52,017 nt of DNA from Candidatus Altimarinota bacterium (lineage in GTDB: Bacteria > Patescibacteriota > Gracilibacteria > BD1-5 > UBA6164), in contig JAQTXG010000009.1 of assembly GCA_028688895.1 (NCBI GenBank), forward strand, positions 1 through 52,017, in the 5' to 3' direction. This document shows, one piece after another, positions 22,865 to 31,844 of the stretch (the first letter of the stretch is position 1; each line of letters starts with the position of its first letter). Below the pieces are notes generated by a model. It did no database searches, had not been told where the DNA came from, and worked only from the letters and a program-made list of their open reading frames with translations. The translations under genes and the position numbers were made by a program.

Positions 22865-23922
22865 AGTTCTTTTATTTCTGCTTCTATTATTTGTAGTGAT
22901 TTATAAAATCAGTCTAGGTTTAGTCATGATTTTCTAAGTCATTTATATTTTTGTAATTTTCTGAAAAGTTCTATTTCTAAATTGTTATTTTCATTAAAAA
23001 CGTCACTTCAATAATTTTCTTTGAAATACTGAGCATTTTTTTCTTGGTGGTCTCACGCACTTCCTGGTAGTGGTATAATCATAGAATGTATACCAAACAT
23101 ATTTAATTCCCAAAGAGTAGTTGCTCATGCTCTAGTAATAGCTATGTCTGTTTTTTTCATTATTAGTCACAATTTTTGCTGAGTTAAAAAATCATGTACA
23201 ATTACGTTTGGATATTCTTTGAAATCATCTCTAAAACGTAGATTTTTTTCTCATAATACTATTTGAAAATCTATATCTGGTAGATCTGGTAATAACTTTA
23301 AAAGTGTTTCAAATATTTTTGTAGATCATTGACTTCAAGCTATAACTAGTACATTTAAATTTGTATTTATTCAAACTGATACATTATGAATTTTTTCAAG
23401 TAATTCTGGATTAAGTATTTGTCATGAAAGAAAGTGTTTTTTATTATCTATTTCATGATTTGGAAATGTATAAAATACTTTAGTCGCTACTTTTCATATT
23501 ATTTTGTTTGCTACTCCTGATACTGAATCTGATTCATGAATATATATTTTTTTTCTGAGAATAAAAGCTGCTATACATAGAGGCAATGCTACATATCATC
23601 ATTTAGAAAAAACTATATCTATTTTGTATCTCAATATATAGTAAATTCAGAAAAATATTCAAGTAATATTTTTAAGGGGTTCATAGAAATTTTTCTTGTC
23701 ATAATATCTCCTGATTTTTCATGCTGGAATGTCGAAAAAATCAATATTGTGTGTATATGAAATTTCATCTTCTAGTGATCATTCTTCTCAGACCCAAATA
23801 AAATTGTAATTTTGTTCTTTTTTAAGATAATTATAAATAGACAATAAAGGGAATACATGTCATCATGTAGATCCTCATGTTAATGCAATATTTATCTTTG
23901 TTTTTTCTTTTAAGTGAGTCAT
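22861..23922 (-). CDS. murG: MurG, lipid II-forming GlcNAc transferase
   Basis: A 353-aa GT28 enzyme that adds GlcNAc to lipid I on the inner membrane face, the last cytoplasmic step of peptidoglycan synthesis. GGSTGGHVFPLL at the N-terminus and ITRAGATTLWEL..GIHSMIIPLPGSAGDHQEKNA in the C-terminal UDP-GlcNAc domain are intact. GGYVALP and HESDSVSG are the acceptor-side motifs. Length is normal. Several Gly of the first loop are TGA. It is not in a dcw cluster here; the PAP2 gene lies 74 nt upstream on the same strand. Confidence 0.95.
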
Positions 23923-23996
23923 TATTATTAAATTAAATATTATTAATATTCTTTATTTTATTATATATTTTTATCTAAAAAGTAAAGATAGACATT

Positions 23997-24623
23997 TTAC
24001 AATTTTATATATGACATAGTTTTTATTATCAATTGGTTCAGTTTGTTTATTAGTTTTATATTTGTGATATATTTAAATGTAATGTAACTAGAAAAATATC
24101 ATACAATAGATCAAGCTAATATATCAAATGGCCAATGTACTCATCACATAATTCTAGATAATAACATCAAAATTACAAAAGGTGAGAAATATAATCATGT
24201 TTTTTTGTATCATGCAAAAAATAAACTGCTTAAAAATGCAACAGATACAGTAGCATGGTCTGATGGAAATGATGCACTTGGTAGATGATTTAAAATCAAG
24301 TTTCAAGCTGCTTCTAAAGCAGTTTCAGGTCTGTCTATATGTATAAATTGTTGAATAGTAAGACTTATAATTATTCAAATAATAACTGAATATACTATGT
24401 ACAATAAATTTTCTTTTTCTAATAAATTTTTAGTTATATGTATGTCAGATACTACTACTGGAGTTTTTTTGTAAGTATAATGTATCCAATAAAATATTAG
24501 AAAAATAGGTAAGAAAAATATAGGAAAATCTGAAAAAATAATAGTGATAGATTTTATAAAATCAAATTGTGTAAGAGAATTTAGATAAACTAATAATTCT
24601 TTATTTATGTTTTGTAATATCAT
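23997..24623 (-). CDS. PAP2-family phosphatase, probable undecaprenyl-diphosphatase
   Basis: A 208-aa membrane phosphatase with six predicted helices. Active-site motifs are in order: DRPETALE (RP), PSASFPSDHATVSVAF and SRIMWGVHWPFDILAG (R...G.HWP.D). In bacteria this family recycles undecaprenyl pyrophosphate or dephosphorylates PG-P. The neighbour murG supports a wall-lipid role (inference). Convergent with no gene; divergent from the HisRS-like gene. Confidence 0.9.
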
Positions 24624-24757
24624 TTTATTTATCGTTAAAAAGTATAATTATTTTTTATTATTTTAATAGTTTAATAAAAAATGTAAAAAAATTTTTATTT
24701 TTTGCAAAAATGTTTTATAATGTAAGTCAACACAATAATATTTAATAAAAACAAAAG

Positions 24758-25975
24758 ATGTTTTCTAACAATTTAAAAGTAGAGAAAGTGAAAGAAATTA
24801 CTAGTGATATATTTCCTGAGGATCATAAATACTTAACATTTTTGAAAAAGGTTTTTCGTCACGAATTTCGTAAAAACTGATTTAGGAGAATTTCTACTGA
24901 TATAATTGAAAATTGAGTTTTTAGAACCAATCCAGAAACTTGAATAATGAAAGCATATTTAAATAATAATATAATAGAAGAAATCCAACCTGTATATTAT
25001 TATTTTATGGATCATTATTTCAATAACGATAAACAAGTAGAGTTTATATGAGCTGAAATTATTTGAGAAAATGACCCAGTTTTGGATGCTATTTGTATAT
25101 ATGTAGTTTATACTGTTTTAAATAAAATCTGATTGGAATGAACTTTTTCTATAAAAATTAATTCTAATTGAGTAGAAAAGGAAATGCTTAAATATAAAGA
25201 AGAATTACAAAATTTTTATGAAAATAAAAAGCACTTATTAAGTACTGAATCTTTGGAATTATTAAATAAAGATCCTATTAAATTGTTAACAAGTGAGTTG
25301 GAAGACGAGATGATTTTGGCTAGTCAGGCACCTAATATAATAAAATATTTAAAGAAAGATTCAAAAACTCATTATGCTAAATTTAAAGAATATTTAGAGC
25401 TTTTATGAGTACCATTCAATGAAGACCATAGACTTTCATCTGGAGTAGAATATGCTACAAATAATCTATGGGAATTTGTGAGTGATACTTGAATAATTAT
25501 ATGAAAATGATTTAGACATAATGGTTTAGCCAAGGAATTAGGTAACACAAAAGAAATATCAGCTACTTGATTTTATACTGATGCTATGATTGTAATAGAT
25601 ATGTTGAAGTCTAGAAATATAAAAATCAGGAATAAAGATGAGATAGATTTATTTTTTGTACAATTATGAGATGAAGCAAAAACAGTAGTAATACCTTTGT
25701 CATTGAAAGCCAGAGATGCTTGAATAAATACGGTTGTATCACTTTGAACTCCTTCTATGAAAGAACAAATGTTGAAAGCAAATAGATCATGAGCTAAATA
25801 TGTAGTAATGGTTTGAATAATGGAGGCTAGAAATGGAGTTTTTCAAGTAAGAAATACTGAATCAGGTACACAAGAAGAAGTAAAAAAAGAGGAATTGATT
25901 GATTACATTATTTGAAAAATTGGTACAAATAAATTGGATTTTTACTGTCCTGCCAAGGATTTAATAACAGAATAA
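24758..25975 (+). CDS. Histidyl-tRNA synthetase-like protein, degenerate catalytic core
   Basis: A 405-aa protein co-linear with HisRS. The N-terminal part (DHKYLTFLKKVFRHEFRKNGFRRIST) and the C-terminal anticodon-binding fold (TVVIPLSLKARDAGINTVVSLGT...KYVVMVGIMEARNGVFQVRN) match well. The class II motifs do not: motif 1 Pro is Asp (STDIIE), the FRxE of motif 2 is absent (DHYFNNDKQVEF), RGLDYY reads SGVEYA, and the motif 3 Arg is missing (ATGFYTDA). HisZ normally lacks the anticodon domain, so this is either a very divergent HisRS or a pseudoenzyme. Confidence 0.72.
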
Positions 25976-25977
25976 TT

Positions 25978-26217
25978 ATGTGGTTTGTATATATTCTCAG
26001 ATGCTCTGATAATTCTCTGTATACATGAGTAACAACTGACTTACATAGAAGGGTATTAGAACATAATACGTCCGAAAAAGCAGCTAAATATACTAGGATG
26101 AGGAGACCTGTAGAAATAGTATATTCTTTAGAATTTGATACTAGAATTGAAGCTTGTAAAGAAGAATATAGGATAAAACAACTAAGTAAGACACAAAAAG
26201 AAAAATTGATAAAATAA
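25978..26217 (+). CDS. GIY-YIG endonuclease domain protein (UPF0213/YhbQ type)
   Basis: A 79-aa protein that is a bare GIY-YIG fold: VYILRCSDNSLYTGVTTDLHRRVLEHN, then KAAKYTRMRRPVEIVYSLEF and a closing Lys-rich helix. The conserved Tyr pair, Arg and Glu (EACKEEYRIK) are present. YhbQ-type proteins act on nucleic acid; their role is not well settled. It starts 2 nt after the HisRS-like stop (TAATTATG), so the two are co-transcribed. Confidence 0.9.
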
Positions 26218-26250
26218 AAAATAAGATAATTTTTAAATTATCTTATTTTT
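26216..26250. terminator. Bidirectional terminator
   Basis: AAAAATAAGATAATTT / AAATTATCTTATTTTT palindrome between convergent genes. Confidence 0.88.
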
Positions 26251-26254
26251 TATT

Positions 26255-26962
26255 TTATATAGAATATGTTTTTGACCAAGGGTCAGAATTATTTCAAAAG
26301 TTTTTATTATCATCAATCAGCAATATTCAAAAATCATTTACTTTTAGTTGTATTCAAAGGTCTATATATATTTGATTTAATTCTGCTTGAGTTATTACAT
26401 TATGATTTACTAGAATTGATCAAATCGGTTTATTATATATTTTTTGTATTTTTAGATAATCATCCAATTTTTCTTTTGATAATTTTCATTTGTATATTAG
26501 ATATTCTCATAGTCTAATAATTCATAGTTCTTTTAATGCTATTGTTAACTGATTTGGTGTTAGTTTACTATTTTCATTTTCATATAAATCTTTATCTTCA
26601 ATTAATATTTGTCATAATAATCTAGTTTTTCATTCTTTTTTCTGTTTTTCTATTGCTTTATTAAATACTTCTTTTGAAATGTATCATTTTAAAACTAGGT
26701 AATTTCAAATATGCATTTCTCATGTTTCTATTCAGATATTTATATATTCATCTTTTGTGATTTTACCAGTATGTACTAAATTTGCCATGAACATTTTTGC
26801 TTCTTTTTCATTTTTAATTTTTTCAAATTCTTCTTGATTTATTAATCATCTTTTTTGTATTGCTTTTATAATTTTTGCTTTAGTATCTTGAATTATATAT
26901 GGTTCAGGATTAACAGTTTCAAATCCAGATTTATTTGCTCATTTGTATAAATTTTCTAACAT
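26255..26962 (-). CDS. Stand-alone MshEN-like protein (possible c-di-GMP reader)
   Basis: A 235-aa protein without an ATPase domain. The second half holds RLGEYLIYKGKLS plus KLDDYLKIQ, which fits the 24-residue MshEN motif RLGxx[LVI][LVI]xxG[LVI][LVI]xxxxLxxx[LVI]xxQ at all positions but one (Lys where a hydrophobic is expected). A second, weaker unit is HIGNYLVLKGYIS plus NKAIEKQ. It continues into PIGSILVNHNVITQAELNQIYIDLGIQ, as in GspE N-domains. Single gene, convergent with the GIY-YIG gene. c-di-GMP binding is inferred, not shown. Confidence 0.68.
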
Positions 26963-27123
26963 ATTATAAATTAATATATAAAATATAATATATAATAACC
27001 AATAAAATATAAAAGTCAAGTATTTCTGAAAAATAATATTTTGCATTATAATTCTAATAATTTGATTGACAATTTTTACATTAAGTCTATTATATTTTTC
27101 ATTTTAAAAATTTATTTAATTTT

Positions 27124-28212
27124 ATGTTATTAGATTGATCTGGAGAAATATATAATTGATACAAAACTAATAATTATTTTGATAATTTAGTATGAAAAAA
27201 TGATATAGTATCAGAAATAAAAACAGGAGTAATAGAAACTTTGATGCATCATACTTTGGCTACAGATTTTAGAAAAAATTTACCTTTCAATTTGGATAAT
27301 TTGAGAACTAGGTCTGGGTTATTACATGATTTAAAAGATAAGGACAATTTGCTTTATGAATGAAAAGATTGGGCAGTAAGTACTACTATTTGACCATACT
27401 GAAATCATCATATAATGCTTATATATACAGGTTTGTCCCAAGAAATATGTCATTTGTGACAAGTACCTGATAATCAGATGTGAGAGTATTATGAGATATT
27501 GAGTCAACTTTTGGAAGGATTGGAAAATGCATATAAATCTAGTATCGAAAATGGGGAATTGAACTTGTATTATTGATTAAATCATTCTTTATTTCCTGGG
27601 GGAGGAAAATCACAATCTGTTTTCAGACCACATACTCATATTGTTTTTATTGAAAATCAGGAAAAACAAGAAGAATTTCACATAATAGAAAAATTGCCTA
27701 TTTCAGATTGAGAAAAATGTAATAGAGCAAAATTGGCACTAAATAGACAAAATCTTGCTTTGATTAAAAATTTTGAGCAATCTTTTTTGGATATGGATTT
27801 ATTGAAATATTCTCAGTCTTTGATTATAGCTGATGATGAATATTATGCTATAGATATACCATTACCTGGTAAAATATCAGATAAAAAATCTATAGAAATA
27901 TTTGAAAAAATTCACTGAGATTGAAGGGCGTTTTTGGAAGCTATACATTCAATGGATAAGAATTATGTATTTCCTGAAATATATGATGTGTTATGAGATG
28001 ATTTGAATAAGATTTGATTTAGTATATGATTTCATGAAATAAAATGAATAACTCATATCAGATTTAGATTTTCTTTCAAAAATCCATGAGAAAATGCTTG
28101 AATGCTCGAAGCTATGTGACATGCAATAAATAGAGATGAAAAGATGTGAGATATATTACCTGATATGTCTCAAATAAGAAATCTAGTAAAACAAATACTT
28201 TCAAATAATTAA
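27124..28212 (+). CDS. HIT/GalT-like superfamily protein
   Basis: A 362-aa protein. The middle section reads DNQMGEYYEILSQLLEGLENAYKSS, then NLYYGLNHS and FRPHTHIVFIENQ, the pattern of the GalT/HIT nucleotide-transferase fold with an HTH dyad where GalT has HPH. The C-terminal half (FGIHEIKGITHIRFRFSFKNP-like, MLEAMGHAINRDEKM) has no family I can name. A nucleotidyl transferase or hydrolase is plausible but unproven. Many conserved-looking glycines are TGA. Confidence 0.6.
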
Positions 28213-28331
28213 GAAAACATTGAAAAAATTACTTCTAGAAAAAAATGTTCTTTTTTGTTAAAATTTATTTTTATCATTTATAATGACTTTTTCAGTGTTT
28301 TCTAAAAACTAGTGTAAGAGCTAGTTTTTTT
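28213..28331. terminator. Long-arm inverted repeat plus terminator
   Basis: AGAAAACATTGAAAAA (from 28212) pairs, with one wobble, with TTTTTCAGTGTTTTCT near 28290-28303, leaving a ~60-nt loop. Then AAAAACTAG / CTAGTTTTTTT (28304-28331) forms a classical terminator. A small structured RNA in the loop is possible. Confidence 0.65.
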
Positions 28332-28395
28332 GTTTTTTGTGAATAAATATGTTATAATATAACAAATACTTTGAGGATGTGATAATTAAAAAATA

Positions 28396-29283
28396 ATGGA
28401 AAAAATAGATAAAAAATCGTCAGTTGTTAATGATAAAAATCAGTTAATTTCTTACTCTATTTGAGAAGAAGTTGACACTATTTTGTGATTACAAAATAAT
28501 GAAAAAAATTACAATGTAATTTTGTGTAATAAACAATTAATTGATTTATTTTTATCATGAAAAAAATGAGAACAATTCAGAATAAACGCTCTGAGTATTA
28601 TATATAATTTTTTGACTAAAAGACCTGAGTATTCTAAATTGATATTAAATTCATCTAATGAAAATGTATTAGCTGATTTACAAAAAAGATTTGATATACT
28701 AGTAGAATGGTATAAATCAGTAATAATATCTTTGGAGAAATATTTTGATAATGAGTCATGATTTTACACTGATTCAAATCCTGGATGGTTTTCTATAAAA
28801 CAGAAAAAAGAAAAAATTGATTGAGTAAATTATAAACTTTATACTACATTTCCAGTAAAACAATACTCATTTATATCTAAATTGATAGATTTATCTCTTA
28901 AATTAGATGAATTAAGTAGGACTAATAATGATTTTATTTCTATAAAAATACCTAAAAACTTATTGTGATTTTTGACACATAGTGATTCATTGGTTATTCA
29001 TTTTAAGAATAAAAATAATAGATTTGAAATAGAAAAAATATTAAATGAATGGATAAGTAGTAATATGTTGATTGAAGAAAATCGTAATCTGTGAAGAACT
29101 AAATTTGCAATTGATTCAAAAGATAAGCTTAGTTTTTCTGAGTTGATATCAAAAAATATATCAAATTGGTTGAGCGAAAATTATTGAAAATATGATAATA
29201 AACTACTAGTAGATTTGGCTATAAAATATACTATTGAAGCAGGTCAGAATGTGCCGAAAATAAATGGGGAGAAATTAGACTAA
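28396..29283 (+). CDS. Hypothetical 295-aa soluble protein
   Basis: No recognised domain. The protein is charged, Asn/Lys-rich and mixed alpha/beta, with no signal peptide or membrane helix. Segments such as FRINALSIIYNFLTKRPEYSKLI and SFSELISKNISNWLSENY look helical. Nine or so Gly are TGA. It stands alone between two terminators, so context offers no clue. A TATAAT-like box (TTATAATATAAC near 28351-28362) precedes it. Confidence 0.7.
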
Positions 29284-29321
29284 AAAAAGTGAAAATAATT
29301 TATTATTTTCACTTTTTTTTA
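29281..29321. terminator. Bidirectional terminator
   Basis: AAAAAAAGTGAAAATAA / TTATTTTCACTTTTTTT palindrome between convergent genes. It includes both stop codons. Confidence 0.9.
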
Positions 29322-29549
29322 GTCTTTGTTTTCTATTTTTGTCCTGATATATAGTCACTCTACTTGTTCACGAGCCCATGGAGTTTTTCTCAGAAATTTC
29401 AGACTTGATTGTATACTAGGATTTGTTTTGAAACAATTGATTCTCACTAGTTCACTCAATTCTTCAAATCAGTATTCAGCTACTAAATATTCTAGAATCA
29501 TAGCTAGTGTAACTCAGTGAAGGTAATCTATTTTTTTGTTTTTTTGCAT
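29319..29549 (-). CDS. VF530 family DNA-binding protein (DUF2132)
   Basis: A 76-aa protein matching the VF530 family end to end: [57 protein letters not shown]. The [13 protein letters not shown] core is the family signature. The family is small, basic and DNA-binding by structure, mostly known from gammaproteobacteria. In contrast to the TGA-free imports nearby, it uses TGA for three glycines, so it is native or long resident. Confidence 0.9.
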
Positions 29550-29682
29550 GTTTTGTTTTATTATTGATATATTTATGTATTATATTATAAATTTATAAAT
29601 ATCAATTATTTATTTTTTGACAATATAATTTTATAAATTAAAATAATTATTGCTTTTTAAAAATATATTTGGAGGTAGTTTA

Positions 29683-29979
29683 ATGACTGAACTTGATATA
29701 TATGACAGATTAGTTTCTTTAAGAGATGATCCTGATGCTTTTGAAATGGAAAAACAAAAGATTTTAAATGAGGAAATTAGTAAATTTCCTGAAAAATATA
29801 AGCAAAAAGCATTAAAATTACAATGGTCATTGGAAGGTGAACTTCGAAAATTCAAAAATCCTACAGCAAGATATAATCGTATGGTTGAACTTTTCTGGGA
29901 ACAGTTTTATGAATTTAATTTAGCTATTGGTAATTTTCAGAAAATACTTAGTTCTATGATTAAAAGTGATGATAATTAA
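29683..29979 (+). CDS. DUF3135-like protein, TGA-free with strong Shine-Dalgarno
   Basis: A 98-aa helical protein: YDRLVSLRDDPDAFEMEKQKILNEEI, then KQKALKLQWSLEGELRKFKNPTARYNRMVELFWEQFYEF. This pattern (an acidic helix, EKQ..IL, then LQW..E..R.KNP..R..RM) fits DUF3135, which I know mostly from gammaproteobacteria (from memory). GGAGG lies 8-9 nt before the ATG at 29683; a longer in-frame start at 29650 has no such signal. All Gly are GGN. Likely horizontally acquired. Confidence 0.75.
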   Translation: MTELDIYDRLVSLRDDPDAFEMEKQKILNEEISKFPEKYKQKALKLQWSLEGELRKFKNPTARYNRMVELFWEQFYEFNLAIGNFQKILSSMIKSDDN

Positions 29980-30014
29980 AAAAAGGGGAGGAATATAAAA
30001 AATCTAAATCGGGA

Positions 30015-30584
30015 GGCATAATCTAAATTTTGGTGGAGCATTTTTCTAATCCCTCCCCCTGCGGGTACTCCCTTTTAAAAAGGGAGAAATTTTTATAGGT
30101 GCAATTTTATAGTTTTTAAAACGTCATTAATATTATTTTTAATATCCTCATTTTTTATTCTTATAACTTTATATCACTTATTATTTAGTAATTCTTTTTT
30201 ATATTTATCTAGTAAATAAATTTCTTTTAAATTATGTACACTTCAGTCTATTTCTAATATTATCTTCTTTTCATGACAATAAAAATCAGGAATTATAAAC
30301 CTATCTTGTCAGTTATATTCTGTATAAACTTACATAGGTTTTTGTCTCAAAAAATTTATTCATAATTTTCATCATTTTATAAAACTCCATAAAATAATTT
30401 CTGATTCAGTCATATTATTTCTTAATTTTTTTGAAGTTTCTTTTATTATATTAGGTATTTTCATTTTTGTTTATTTTATATTTCTCCCTTTTTAAAAGGG
30501 AGTACCCGCAGGGGGAGGGATTAGTTAATTAAAACTTAGTATATTTATTTTATTTTTTTAATCCACCAAAATTTAGATTATGCC
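30015..30584 (-). mobile_element. Mini mobile element with DUF559 gene, copy 1
   Basis: A 570-bp element. Perfect 23-bp terminal inverted repeats (30015-30037, starting GGCATAATC; 30562-30584). Perfect 45-bp internal inverted repeats (30046-30090 and 30480-30524), each of which contains a CTCCCTTTT/AAAAGGGAG hairpin. Flanked by perfect 8-bp direct repeats AATCGGGA (30007-30014 and 30585-30592), the mark of transposition. The one gene lies on the minus strand and is broken by a nonsense codon. The element lies in the stem-loop of a terminator. No transposase inside. Confidence 0.92.
30093..30464 (-). pseudogene. DUF559 endonuclease-like gene with premature stop
   Basis: Same 124-codon frame as the intact copy at 34827, but codon 45 (30330-30332) is TAA where the other copy has TAT (Tyr). 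The rest remains in frame, with TGA-Gly codons and the core IPDFYC and LEIDGSVH stretch, so inactivation is recent. The 44-residue N-terminal piece holds only the MTESEIILW helix and none of the catalytic core. Confidence 0.9.
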
Positions 30585-30626
30585 AATCGGGATGATTTGG
30601 ATTTTTTGTTTTTTATAGTATTATTT

Positions 30627-30655
30627 TTGACAAATGCTTTGTTATACATAACATA
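30627..30655 (+). promoter_or_regulatory. Sigma-70-like promoter
   Basis: TTGACA (30627-30632), 16-17 nt spacer, TAACAT/AACATA as the -10. It serves the secreted-peptide gene starting 38 nt downstream. Confidence 0.6.
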
Positions 30656-30692
30656 CTAGAACTATAAAATCAATTGAAAAGGGGGGAAATAA

Positions 30693-30989
30693 ATGAAAAT
30701 AATGAAAATTATTTTTTCAACAGTATTATTTTTTGCAATTGCAAATGTTTATGCTGGTACTACAAATATCTATTTCGGTAGTCCTTACGTGGAAGAATAT
30801 TCTACTGAAAATGCGTCTATTTCAAGTGTAAACCCTACTATAACTATTCTTCAAATACTGCCTTATAGTGCTACGCAAGTTTTGGTTAAGACTTCTGATG
30901 GCAATTCATATGTGGTAAAAGTTGGGAGTAATACTATTATAGGTGGTTTGAATATAGATACACTTTTGTTTAATGCTGATTTTAGGTAA
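30693..30989 (+). CDS. Small secreted protein, TGA-free with strong Shine-Dalgarno
   Basis: A 98-aa protein with a clear Sec signal peptide (KIIFSTVLFFAIANVYA, cleavage after AYA-type VYA near residue 21). The mature ~77 residues are Ser/Thr/Asn-rich and beta-prone (TITILQILPYSATQVLVKTSDGNSYVVKVGS). Not a known family. GGGGGG lies 6 nt before the ATG and all Gly are GGN. Own promoter and terminator. Probably imported; the function may be periplasmic or surface. Confidence 0.82.
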   Translation: MKIMKIIFSTVLFFAIANVYAGTTNIYFGSPYVEEYSTENASISSVNPTITILQILPYSATQVLVKTSDGNSYVVKVGSNTIIGGLNIDTLLFNADFR

Positions 30990-31012
30990 TTACATAATGG
31001 AAGTAGATAATT

Positions 31013-31042
31013 AAAAAAGGTAGTTTTTAACTGCCTTTTTAT
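31013..31042 (+). terminator. Rho-independent terminator
   Basis: AAAAAAGGTAGTT / AACTGCCTTTTT stem with T run, 24 nt after the secreted-peptide gene. Confidence 0.82.
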
Positions 31043-31067
31043 TTTGTATTTTAAATGGTACTAGTGG

Positions 31068-31227
31068 GCAGGATTCACCGCCTTCGGTCGGGCATCCGAA
31101 AGCTAAGCTCTTAAAATCTAGAAAAAATTGCTCCTACCGCGCCTTCGCCATAACGGCTTCGTGACGGCAGGTTCGTTGCATTTTATTTCTGATTTTAAGG
31201 CTTCCATTTCTCCAATTCGAATCCTGC
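31068..31227 (-). other. GC-rich structured segment beside a tRNA
   Basis: About 160 bp of clearly higher GC than the rest of the window. It is bounded by an inverted pair GCAGGATTC (31068-31076) and GAATCCTGC (31219-31227), with internal stems such as CCGCCTTCGG and GCCTTCGCC..GGCTTCGTGACGGC. The GCAGGATTC string recurs in the T-arm of the tRNA at 31289-31297. On the minus strand a 29-codon ORF can be read, but I regard it as incidental. It could be a structured RNA or a transferred tRNA-linked fragment. Confidence 0.45.
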
Positions 31228-31239
31228 GAACAAATAAGT

Positions 31240-31281
31240 AACAAAAAATACCCATAAAGGGTATTGTATATTACTTATGGT
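31240..31281. terminator. Hairpins downstream of the tRNA
   Basis: AAATACCC-ATAAA-GGGTATT hairpin and flanking AAATAAGTAA / TTACTTAT arms. Probable 3' processing or termination signal of the tRNA on the minus strand. Confidence 0.5.
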
Positions 31282-31355
31282 GCTCCCGGCAGGATTCGAA
31301 CCCACGGCTAACCTAGGTTCGCGGCCTAGTGCTCTTCCAACTGAGCTACGGGAGC
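31281..31355 (-). tRNA. tRNA-Arg (anticodon GCG)
   Basis: A 75-nt cloverleaf with no encoded CCA: acceptor GCTCCCG/CGGGAGC, D-arm GCTC..GAGC, anticodon stem CTAGG/CCTAG with loop CCGCGAA, T-arm with TTCGAAT, discriminator A. Positions 34-36 read GCG, so Arg (CGC/CGU). Position 33 is C rather than the near-universal U, which is odd and leaves some doubt about the anticodon frame. Confidence 0.82.
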
Positions 31356-31459
31356 TTGTAATGTATCAGTATTGTACACATAAATAATAATTATCAAGAT
31401 TATTTTGATTTATTGTATTATTTAGTTAAAATAGTTTAAATAATTATTAACTAAAAATT

Positions 31460-31774
31460 ATGAAATTCATTAATAGTGATATAACTAAAAAGTTGAAATT
31501 GGCTACAGCTATAATAGAAACTATATTGGCTTTGACTGGTGTTTGGTCTTCATTTATGATGTTATTTTTTATTATGCATGCTATTACTTTGTTTTTTTCA
31601 CTTAAAATAGATGCACCAAAGATGTGAAGTATCATGTGAGTATTTATAAATATTATTTGGTGGATGCCTCTTGCATGAATAGCTTGAAGAACACTTCATA
31701 TGGTTACTGCTATTTTACTTTGGTTTGATTATTCTAGGATGAAGTCGCTAGAAGATCAAGAAATACAGAATTAA
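31460..31774 (+). CDS. Small membrane protein
   Basis: A 104-aa protein with three or four membrane helices (KLATAIIETILALTGVWSSFMMLFFIMHAITLFF; MGSIMGVFINIIWWMPLAGIAGR; HMVTAILLWFDYS) and a short charged tail. No family recognised. It uses TGA for Gly and lacks a Shine-Dalgarno, so it is a host gene within the mosaic region. Confidence 0.68.
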
Positions 31775-31814
31775 TATTTGTATTGTAATATTTATTATGT
31801 TAAAATAATATTGC

Positions 31815-31820
31815 TATAAT
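31815..31820 (+). promoter_or_regulatory. -10 element TATAAT
   Basis: TATAAT 25 nt before the ATG at 31845. An AGGAGGTG Shine-Dalgarno lies between them. The -35 is weak. Confidence 0.5.
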
Positions 31821-31844
31821 ATCAATTTTAATAGGAGGTGAATT

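Larger units (their letters stand above)
29994..30606 (+). terminator. Terminator of the DUF3135-like gene, split by a mobile element
   Basis: AAAAAATCTAAATC (ends ~30010) and GATTTGGATTTTTT (from ~30593) would form a 14-bp stem with a 5-nt loop GGGAT and a T run if the 570-bp element and one copy of its 8-bp target duplication are removed. Confidence 0.75.

Noticed and set aside
31120-31208. 29-codon minus-strand ORF in the GC-rich segment
   Set aside because: Too short, no start signal, and the segment shows RNA-like inverted repeats; more likely non-coding.
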